Below, one piece after another: positions 43,216 to 52,375 of a DNA stretch of 54,730 bases. The number at the start of each line of letters is the position of its first letter. Positions within the stretch are counted from its first letter, which is position 1. The notes under the pieces were generated by a model. That model was not told the DNA's origin and ran no database searches. It saw nothing but the letters and a program-made list of their open reading frames with translations. Source of the stretch: Gnetum montanum. Lineage: Eukaryota > Streptophyta > Gnetopsida > Gnetales > Gnetaceae. The translations under genes were made by a program, and so were the position numbers. The stretch covers positions 129,438-184,167 of the forward strand of contig MNCI01005967.1 of the NCBI GenBank assembly GCA_015680685.1, written 5' to 3'.

Positions 43216-44994
43216 GGCCCTTAGGGGGCCTAAACACATTCATAAAAAATGAAATAAATAATAGATTAACCAAAATAAAATAATTATTTCACACTATTTT
43301 TCATTCAATTTCAATCCATACAATAATGTTTGCAAAAATTGGAATCCAATTTAAAAAAAATTAAAATTTTCTTTTTGCTGCCACACTATAAATCCTTATA
43401 AGCATTCTCACTTCCTATTTCACTAGGTCCTACCTCTCCATTTGGATCTTGTGGATGATAGAAAAATAAAACAATAAGTCAAAACAACAACAAGACTCAC
43501 ATAAAATAAACTATGGCTCAACAAAGAGTGACTAACCTGAGATGGCCCTACATCCATTTCAGAGGTATCCTATCCATGCCAGCTGCTAGTCATTATAGAA
43601 TCTCCTCCTTAGTAAGGTTGGCCTAATTTTCCTCCCCTAGATCATTGTTTTTCGTGACTTTCCCTTTCTCCACAATTGTCCATCTGGGTGGTCCTAGAGA
43701 AAATGTGGTTGTGGTGGTCTCTCTAGAAGGTAAGGTCATTTCTCTTTTAAGAGACTCACTAACCACCACCTTTTGCATGAACTTTTCATAGGCCCCAGTA
43801 GTGCCAATGACATCGAGGAATAGCTTATAGGTATGCAACTCAATAGAAGCATCTTGATATTATTTATGATAGGTGGCACATTCCATTTTATACATATGCT
43901 TACGGTTCTTTTGGGCTTGCCCCCATTCATACACCTTTGTGCTATAATCCTTTCAGTCTTGGTTTTTCCAGGCTACAAGGTCCATCTGGATGCATTGTTC
44001 AATAATCTCGTGAGTGGACTCATTCTTACTCCGTAAAGTTATCCAATATCTTGAATAATCAATAATGGCTTGATGCAAACTGCCATTGTGAGTGTCATGG
44101 GCCAATAGAAATTCATTTATGGATCGAAGGTCCTCCAACTCAATGGCTTGGATAGCCTTCTCTTTCTCAAGTTTTTGAACTCTCTTCCAGAGGTCCTCAT
44201 TGACACACCTACACTCCAAGAAGGAGTGTGCCATGTACAATGCACATTTACTTATTTCCTCGTATATATGATGAGGCACCTTGGCTACCTTTGGAGGAAG
44301 TTCAGGCACAACATCAACCTCAACGACATACCTAGGACCCCACTTGAGATGAGAAGTTGTCAATCACATTTGGGAAAGTGTTAGTCATAGTGCCATAGCA
44401 AAATAAAATGCAAACAACGTAGAGAGCCTAATGAAGTAACTTCAACATACCTATCTTAGGATTGATCAAGATTGATCTGCCTTAGCTGATTGATCATGTC
44501 ATTGACCACCCTCTTCATAAAAGTGAATTTATCAAGGGTCTCAGTCCATGGTTGAAGGCAGATCGAGGAAGAAGGATCAGGGGCACTAACAATGGTGTCT
44601 GCTGCAAAATAAAACATGTTAGCAATGATGGAGAAGACAATAATGAAGGTAAAAAATATAACATAAACGATAGTGCAAAGCTCCTACCCAACAAACCCTC
44701 AGGGTTGATAGTGGGGGGATTGCCCATCAACACACTATTAAGCAAGCGATCAAACTCACTAGCATTAAATTATAGCCCTTCCCTTTCTAACCAACTTAAA
44801 AGTGTGGAGGCATCCTCAACAGTCATGTTCCCCTCAGGTACTAAAGCACATTCCAAAAAAGGATCATCAGCTACAAGGGCCTCTTCCTCTATGGCAGGGA
44901 CCTCTTCTTCTGTTGCTAGGGCCTCTTCTTCCTCTTCAATGGGGGCCCTTGCTTCAAGGGCCAAAACCTCTTCTTCTTCTGTTTCTGATAAACA

Positions 44995-45100
44995 TGTTCA
45001 AAATAAGCAAGATACTCCAATATAAAATGGGTTCTATGCTGTGCTACACTACACAATGTAGCATAGTGTAGCAGGTGCTATGCTAATCAAACAATTAAGC
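44995..45100. repeat. CTACGC-word cluster inside an intron of Y
   Basis: Intron 3 of Y contains TTCTATGCTGTGCTACACTA and CACAATGTAGCATAGTGTAGC, the word pair that marks LTR arrays of elements 1 and 2. It ties Y to the retrotransposon family. Confidence 0.7.
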
Positions 45101-46990
45101 ACACTTACCAATCATGTGCTTTACTTTATAGACCTTGATCCATAATTTTCTCCCCTTCTCTTCATTAGTACAGGGAGGTTCTTCTGCAATGAGGCACATC
45201 CCCCTTAACAAATTTCTTATGTTAATGAGAGGCACCTTTCCAAAACTGTCTAGGGCATGAAAGATATGCTCCACCTGATTCCTCATTGTTATCGAAAGTG
45301 ATTTCCTAATAGCTTCTGGGGGATCTTGGGATCGGGTGGTATAGAAAACTTGGCAAATCCATTGCTTGGATATCTAGGTGCAATCATTTTGCACCTAGAC
45401 ACCATTCTCATAGACCACCAAGAATTCTGCAAATCATCACATGAAAGCTATGAAAAATGTGTAATGCACATTGAAACAGGAATCAAGCTTCTCACGAAGT
45501 TTTACCATTTCAGCCCGCAAGCCTTTCAAGAGGTACTTGGCCTGATTGTAATAGGTCCCTTCTTCCATGATGTCCCGCATGATCCAGGCTTGCTCTACTT
45601 CAAATATTTTTCCTTGGGAGAGTAGCTTACGGAAGGCACAGGCATGGAAGATAGGGTAAATTGTTTGGGCCACCCCTAGGTTGACCTTGTGGACATAAAT
45701 CCCCTTTCGGTCCTTGTTGGTCCCCAACCATTCCTCTATGTCCCCTTGATGGTTGACATCCTTGCTAATATTTTCCCCCACAAGTAGGCCATCAGAGGGA
45801 ACACCAAAAAGGTTTGCAAAAAATTTTTCATTTATCTCAAACACTACTCACACATTGTGAACCCATGTGCAGAAGCAGTTAGCCTTTTCAGAAAAGGAGT
45901 CAACTAGGGAGAGAATTTTGGTAGCTAGGACACTTGGATTTATAGCTAAGAACAAATCCATAATCCTAGCTTCCTAAATGTTGTGAACCAAGGTGGTTGG
46001 GGCCCCATTGCAAAGCCAACGCTGAGTCTCATCCACCTCTCCATACTTGAAGAAAAGGTTGGTCTCATCATGCCCAGAGGTGATCACTGTAACCTCTTGG
46101 GATTCGTTGGCTACTGCAATAATTAACAAAAAAATAGCAAAAGCAAAAGAAAATCATCACTTGAACACATAAAAAAATGTACTATTTAACATACTAGGTT
46201 TAAATGACATAGAAAATGGTGGAATTTTCACTAGAATGTCTTCTACAGTAAGCGGTTGGTGAGATGCCCATTTGCTATCCAACTAGCCAACTTCTTCACA
46301 TTTCCCATAGAACTTGGAATACTTAGTTGGATAGGTTTTGAAATCAAGCCCATATTGTTCTATAACACTGGCATGCATGTTCTCGGTAGAGGAGAACTCT
46401 TGTAAAATGGTTTGGGCCAATGCCAATGTATCTGTGTTACTGTGAAGACCATCCTTGTCAATATAAAACCTAGCAACATGAAAAATATGGTAAGCATTTT
46501 GACTAGAAGAAGGAAAATGATACAACATGTTTAAAACACCTTCATAAGACTCACCTGCCAACATAATAAATGGTTCCAGCACGTGCCCATGTGATGGGCA
46601 ACATATAATGTGTTGTTTAGATGATAGCACTTGAATTTGGGCATGTCCCAGATCCAACTTTAAGTGCCTCAAGCCTCTTGGGTGCCAGTTGGAGCCTTTT
46701 GCCCCTTCACCTTCAATTGACCCATCAATCATGAACTTTAGAATGCCCCGATTTTCCCTGGGAAATAATGTTTGAGTAAGTACAGAGATTGTTTTGGCTA
46801 ATAAGTGTGACCACACAATCACACTAAAATGACGAAGGCGGAACTCTAAGAAGTCTTGTGCACCCTCATAGAACCAGACCGCTTGGTGCCGTACCCATGC
46901 ATGGGGAGGGGGGACGTTGGGTACAAGTTCACTAAGGTAGCACAAGAATCCTACTAGCTTAAGGATGATCAGAATGGGTTTTAGCATGAC

Positions 46991-47972
46991 CTTTTGCAAT
47001 ACAAAAAGAAAGCGTTAGTGCAACATTCAAGTGATGATTACCAAGTAGCATAGTGTCACTCTTACTGTACAGTTGTTTCCTTAGGTGTGAAACCATAAGT
47101 TCCTAGTAAAATAGAATTAAATATTGCATGAAGTGTAGCAAAGTGTCATGCATAGCGTAGCATAGTAGCTATCTCCTATATAGTTTAGCTTAGCAGGTGT
47201 ACCCTGTATAGTGTAGTGTAATAGTTACACTTTGCATAAGGGCAATGGATATAGTACGCGCAGCATAGCAGGACACCCACACCTCATGTAAGTAATAGCA
47301 AAGTGGTAAGCATAGTAAAACACTAACAAGCATAGCAAAGTAATAGTATCAATAGTGTAGCAGCATAGTAGGTCTGCTAGCATAGCTACGTAGTAGGACT
47401 GTCAACATAGCTGCATAGCAATCATGACATCTAGGGCAACGTAGCATAATAGGAACTAGAAATGCAACCTAATAATAGTCACAATGTCAAAACAATATGG
47501 CTTAGGAAAAGTATACACAACGTTCCCATTGTCTCAACCCTACCCCATCACATGAAACATAGCTAGGTAAAATATAGATAGAATAAACTCCCCCTTTTGC
47601 TCATGCTATGCTACATCGAACATGTGCTATGCTGCCCTGAAATGTCACAAAAAAAATCCCATCTAAGAGTGGTATGCTACACTTAGCATGTGCTACACTA
47701 CCCAGAACCATCCAAACCCCTATGATAATGTAGTGACCATTCCTAACAATGGTGGCTAGGGCAATGCCATGCATAGCCATAGCGTAGAAACCACCACGGT
47801 CGTTGAGGCCAGAGTGGCGACAGCCATGGCTCAGCAACCAAAACGACAAAAAAAGCAATAACAACAGTTGTAGCATAGCCACAATGATGACCAAAATAAC
47901 CAAAATAGTGATGAAAATAGCAATTTAACTTGATAAATCACACAAAGAAAATGAGGATAGTGTAACACTTAC
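46991..47972 (-). other. First intron of gene Y, with CTACGC words
   Basis: Donor CCA/GTAAGTGT at 47972 and acceptor TTGTATTGCAAAAG ending at 46991. It holds many GTAGCATAG/GCGTAGCATAG words at 47030-47460 and 47610-47700. Frames at 47601-47903 are not supported as genes. Confidence 0.5.
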
Positions 47973-48222
47973 TGGGTGGATGGACCTTCCAGCCTTTTCT
48001 CAATGCGTGCCTTGGAGAGGCATCCCAAGGTGTGCTTCACTTTGTCTACCTTTGCAAGCCCCTGATGCCTACGTTCACTTTTGCGCATCATTACCTTGCT
48101 CAAAAATTGGTTGTATCAACTGCTACGCTATGCCTATTACACTCTCTCTTAGTTCGATCACACTACGCTCTAGTTGTTGGCTCTAATAATGAAAATGATA
48201 AGTTTACTAGGGGCTAATCACC

Positions 48223-48230
48223 TATTTATA
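48223..48230 (-). promoter_or_regulatory. TATA box upstream of gene Y
   Basis: GACTATAAATAGG on the minus strand, 132 bp upstream of the first ATG of exon 1, is a strong plant TATA box. CTACGC-type words (GTAGCACTACTATAGCG) lie farther upstream at 48280-48370, as they do upstream of the LTR TATA boxes. Element 3 inserts 248 bp upstream of it. Confidence 0.65.
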
Positions 48231-48478
48231 GTCAACGTGGTAAAAAAAATATCACTTTCAATAGTGTAGCACTCGTGACATGAATAACATGGAACACCCT
48301 TGCAACGTAGCACTACTATAGCGTGGCATGTCCCTGCTGCAGTGTAGCATTCGACTACAACGCAGTAAGCAGATCCACAAAAAGTTTCACTTCATCTTTA
48401 CAAATTTTGCATGATTATGTTCCACAAAGACCTCAAACTAGAAATTTTAACTTATAATATATCCTAGTTACAGTTTGT

Positions 48479-50674
48479 TGTACCGTCTGAAATCATCGGC
48501 AAGAGGCTGGAATGAATGGATGCCAAGAGATCTATAGATGAAATAGTAAGACCCTGCCTTCACCCAAGGGCCTGCTGAAAAAACAACGAAGGTAGAATGC
48601 CTTGGATGGTCTACACGTAGATCAAACAAGGACTTCCCCAAGCATACGCAATTGTAATGGCACTAGGTTATGTGTAAACAAATGCAAATGGTGAAAATAG
48701 AATGCAAACAAGCGTAAGGAATGTAAACGGTAAATGATGAAAACAAAGTAAATGCAAATTGTGTGAAAATTGAAAAATGGCTGAAAAAAATGTAAACAAT
48801 GTGTATTACAAATGATTACAATGTGCACTATGCAAATGTAGTTGTGGATTATTGCCAGTCAGATGTTAGCCCTGATGGATGTAAATGGATGTTGGGGAAT
48901 ATAAGTTTCTGGTTGCAGGTTCTGCAGCGTGACCAAGATTGCCCTTGCTCAGCATAACCATGTCTAATGCCTAGTGTATGAAATGTTGCCTAGAATGTTT
49001 AGCATATCAAAGTGTACAAGATGCTTTGTGATCAAATTTTCCAACCCCGATCTCATGGAAAATTGGGGTATTTAGACAGTTTTGATGCGTGGGATGCAGA
49101 TCTGTGTGAAGATCCATGGCTGTCAGGTGCGGGAAATGTGGATCAGGCACACATGTGAACATTTTGACCAGAATGCATAGAAATTGTTACAATGTATAGT
49201 GTAGCATCCAAGATCTCTTACATTGATGTGCGTAATGCCCAACGGAAGAACTTGAAACACTAAAAAAAATGTCAAGAATGCAACAAATGTTAATGTACAA
49301 GCGTTGATCTGGGTGTCTGGCCTTCAGATCTGCAGTTCTATGCTATTTTTGGGTTGCTAAATCCTCCAGCGTGCATGGATATGGCTTTGATATGTGAACA
49401 ACCTATTCTGGCATCAGGGTCTAGCACCCAGCGTCCAACGTCCAACGTATGAAAGTGTTTACGCTGCTGGAAGCATGCCAGCGTAACTAACAGCGTATCA
49501 CCTGAAAATAGTGCATTTGAACTCTTTTTTGACCTATGAGACCTTTTTTTAGAGTGGATCTGCATGCTTGGATCATGAGGGTTATGTGTACCAAATTTGG
49601 GCTGATTTGAATGTCGTTTTGGCCCTAGTTTGGTTGATTACGCTAGGCATTACGTAGTGCAGCGTATGAAACTGTAACCCCAGCATAACCAAGTTTTTCT
49701 ACCCTATTTTGAGCTTATTTTTGTATGCTAATGCCTGCTTGATGTTGCCTAAATGCTGTCTTCTCTCTAGGGTGGCCTAGATGTAATGTTTGACTCCGTT
49801 TGGCTGCCATTTTAGGTCTATTTGGGTTTGCTATGCTGTTCATACGTTGTGCAGCGTATGAAACTATAACCCCAGCATAACAAATCTAAAATGACACATT
49901 TGAAGCCAAAAAAATGAATTTTTTGAAGCCTATGAACATGTACAAATGCTGCCTATCCCTAAGGATGCTCAGATGTTGAAGATGCTACTTTAAAATGCCT
50001 ATTTTATCCCATTTTTACATGGTTACGTTGTGCTTACAATGTGCAGCATAAGCTCAGCGTATGAACTAAAGAGTGCATCATTTGAGGGCCAATCTTTGAG
50101 TTTCTAGAGCTTTTGATCATAAAAAACTATTTCCCAGCCCCTAGGAGTCAAATCCATGTCAAAAATTTACCTTGAGATGCCTGAATTGGGCTGTTTTATC
50201 TTGGTCATGCTGTTCATACGCTGTGCAGCGTATGAGAATGTAGCTCCAGCATAATCAACTAAAAAAACCTCATTCAAGGCCCAAAGTTTGATTTTCTAGA
50301 GGTTGGAAGCTATTGGGGGTCTTGGTGAAGGTCATGGGGGGTCCTTGTGCCCTATTTGAGCCTATTTTGACTCAGTTTACTCAGTTTTGGGGCTCTAAAA
50401 GTTGGTTATGCTGATCCTTACGCTGTGCAGCATAACCAAAGTGTACTTAGCCAAAACCAAGCATTTTGAGCCCGAAACTTTTGATTCTGGATGTTGGAAG
50501 TTGGTGCATTTTCATGTGGGCCCTAGGGGGATCTTTCCTATTGAATTTTGAACCATTAGGGATTTTTTCAGAGGCCTCCAAGTTTGTTCATGCTATATTC
50601 ATGCTTGGGTAGCTGCATGACTTAGCTTGAATCTTGTCTAAAATTGCTAGGCCAAAATTTTGTGGTGTTTTCAT
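48479..50674 (-). repeat. 3' LTR of element 3
   Basis: On the minus strand it starts TGAAAACACCACAAAATTTTG at 50674 and ends near GACGGTACA at 48479 (or 48476), about 2.2 kb, like the element 2 LTR. ATCTCTTGGCATCCATTCATTCC near its end aligns with the end block of the other LTRs. A decayed TATA (CTAAATACC) lies at about 49067-49075. Confidence 0.74.
49430..50650. repeat. 190-bp repeats with CATACGCTGTGCAGCGTATG palindrome
   Basis: A palindromic core recurs at about 49658, 49850, 50042, 50224 and 50426 (centres), steps 192, 192, 182 and 202 bp. A weaker unit lies near 49450 and another near 50600. The best copy, 50215-50234, is CATACGCTGTGCAGCGTATG, a 9-bp inverted repeat with a TG centre. 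After the core comes CCAGCATAACNA and a loosely shared GAAG/TTTTGATTTTCTAGAGG-type stretch. The array lies upstream of the TATA box. Confidence 0.8.
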
Positions 50675-50688
50675 TGGCCCCTCTTTGT
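50675..50688 (-). other. Polypurine tract of element 3
   Basis: CAAAGAGGGGCCAA on the minus strand, next to the 3' LTR. It matches the tract of element 1. Confidence 0.72.
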
Positions 50689-51835
50689 TGATGCCTAGAG
50701 GAATCTACCTAAGAGGCATTGATAAAGAATTAAAAAACACCACGAGCAATTGGGTATCAAACATTGTTCTTTGGCACTAAGTACATGGGATTGAGAAATG
50801 AGGTTTTGAGACATATAGGAAGAAGGTTTGTAACTGTGACATCGGGGATTGATGAAGGGATGGTTTTGTTTAACTATGGGAAGAGGAATGCTCTTGTGTG
50901 AACACATCATGTTGGTCCTTGTCAATAGTCAGTATTTAGTGGACTTGGGACCAAGGCATGGGATGTGCGTCCTTTGGAGGAATGATACTCTTGTATCCTA
51001 TTTAAGATAACTTGTTGTCACAACCAAAGCCATGTGGTGAGGTGGTGCGTTCTTTGGAGAAACAAGACCCATGTTGAGTGTCAAAGAGAACTCATTATCC
51101 AATAGCCAAAGCCATGCAGTGAGGTGGTGTGTTCTTTGGAGAAACATGACCCTTGTTGAGTGTCAAAGGGAACCCATTGTCCAACAGCCAAAGCCACGTG
51201 GTGGGATGTAACATGATTTGTTTGAGACATGAGTGTTTTCTTCCAAGAAAAGTACCTTCTCATCTGGGGCTTGTATGGGAAGTGTCAAGGGTCTTGTGAT
51301 GGATTTTACTCTTTGATTTATTTTTTGGATAGAGCTCCCTTTCAATGTTATACTCGTGCTCATGTGCTTGTATCTGTTTCATGTGTTGTGCTATGTGTTG
51401 CAACTGCCTGGAGAGTTACAGTGTGCAACCATGTGTTTAGAGTTTTTGGGTGATTGGAATGTATCCAAGAAATGTAACTGAACAGGATAGAGAGAACATG
51501 TTAGGGAATAAGGGATGTTTGGGGAACTAGGAATGTACTTGTGAACGGTTTGATTAACCTAGTTACATGCATCACAAACAATGTGGTACCTCGTCATCAT
51601 GATGAAGTGCATCCATGTACGAACACATCTGGGTGTCATCCTACAAACAAAACTCCAGGAAGATAAGAAAACCACAAGTGAATGAGTTAGCTTAACACGT
51701 TAAACATGGATGCAACCGATGGAATGGAGACATTGTGTGCAATAGCAGGCAAACAAAATCGAGCAGCAGCAATGTCAAATTCCATGTGATGAATTCATGC
51801 AGTAGGTTGATGAAGACATGTCATTTGATTATAGC
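50689..51835 (-). other. 3' non-coding region of element 3
   Basis: No gene is seen. A roughly 80-bp direct duplication (CAAAGCCATG(C)AGTGAGGTGG...) repeats at about 51026, 51104 and 51187. A block at 51625-51670 is shared with element 1. Confidence 0.6.
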
Positions 51836-51839
51836 AATA

Positions 51840-52150
51840 GATTAGTAGGCTAGTGAAGAAGTTGCCAGTTTATAGTCTTGGCAGACTATTGTGGATTAGT
51901 TTTACGTCATAACCCGTTGGACGTTGTTAGTTTATCATTGTAGCGGATGGTGCAATGCTAGTTTATAGTCGTGGTGGACTATGGAGAGGCAAGCTAGTTT
52001 ATAGTCTTAGCAAACTCTGTTAGATAAGAGTGTGATAGTTTATTGTCATTCAGGATGATTTGTGGTATTAGTTTATCGTCATGATTCCAAGACGATCTAT
52101 GGTATCATTTTATCATCATGATTTTAGGACGATGTGTGGATGTATGCACG
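51840..52150. repeat. TAGTTTA/TAGTTTATCGTCATG array in element 3
   Basis: About seven units of 40-45 bp, each with TAGTTTA(T) followed by (A/C)GTCNTG. It corresponds to the 37-bp array of element 1. On the minus strand TTCTTTTGCAG/GATCACC near 52160-52175 resembles an acceptor and aligns with TTTTTACAG/GATCTTG at about 7050 in element 1. Confidence 0.7.
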
Positions 52151-52259
52151 TACGTCTAGGTGATCCTGCAAAAGAAGAAACTAGAGAACACAATGTCAAG
52201 TAGTAACTACTGAAAACAGAACCTAAATGCATAGGAAAAATAGAAAAAAATGCGAAAAG

Positions 52260-52375
52260 CGGTAGTTTAGGGCCTTTTCAGGCCATGCGTGGCAATTTAT
52301 AGCCGTACTGAGTTGTGTGTTAGTTTAAGGCCCTTTCGGGCCACAGTCTAGCTTAAGGCCTTTTCAAGCCCCATG
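52260..52375 (-). repeat. TTTAAGGCC block of element 3
   Basis: Three copies of TAGTTTAAGGCC(C/T)TTTC(G/A)GGCC-like sequence. It is conserved with elements 1 and 2. Confidence 0.72.

Larger units (their letters stand above)
43423..48091 (-). pseudogene. Gene Y: seven-exon antisense gene of unknown function
   Basis: Minus-strand exons: 1, 47973-48091; 2, 46195-46990; 3, 45109-46113; 4, 44688-44984; 5, 44451-44601; 6, 43537-44331; 7, 43423-43447. Donors include GTAAGT, GTATGT, GTAAGT, GTAGGA, GTATGT and GTTAGT; acceptors include TTATTGCAG, GTTTATCAG, TATTTTGCAG. Five consecutive joins (exons 2-7) keep reading phase. The exon 1-2 join does not, so exon 1 may be untranslated or an indel occurred. 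About 1,050 residues: an N-terminal region (exon 2), a module INEKFFANLFGVPSDGL...YPIFHACAFRKLL (exon 3), an acidic Glu-rich segment (exon 4), and a coiled coil (exon 6, EDLWKRVQKLEKEKAIQA). Most in-frame stops are TAG/TAA/TGA where Gln or Arg fits. No family recognised. Confidence 0.68.
36211..48478 (+). mobile_element. Element 2: Tat-like gag-protease element, right end beyond window
   Basis: 5' LTR (36211-38428), primer-binding-like site, Gag-Pro (about 39000-42735), CATCATG-type array, TTAAACTA/GGCC block, then an antisense spliced gene (Y). No RT, RNase H or integrase is seen. No 3' LTR in plus orientation was found before element 3 begins at 48479, so it probably lies beyond elements 3 and 4, outside the window. 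That Y belongs to element 2 is inferred from its position, from overlap of its 3' end with family-conserved sequence, and from the element-specific CTACGC words in its introns. Confidence 0.62.
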
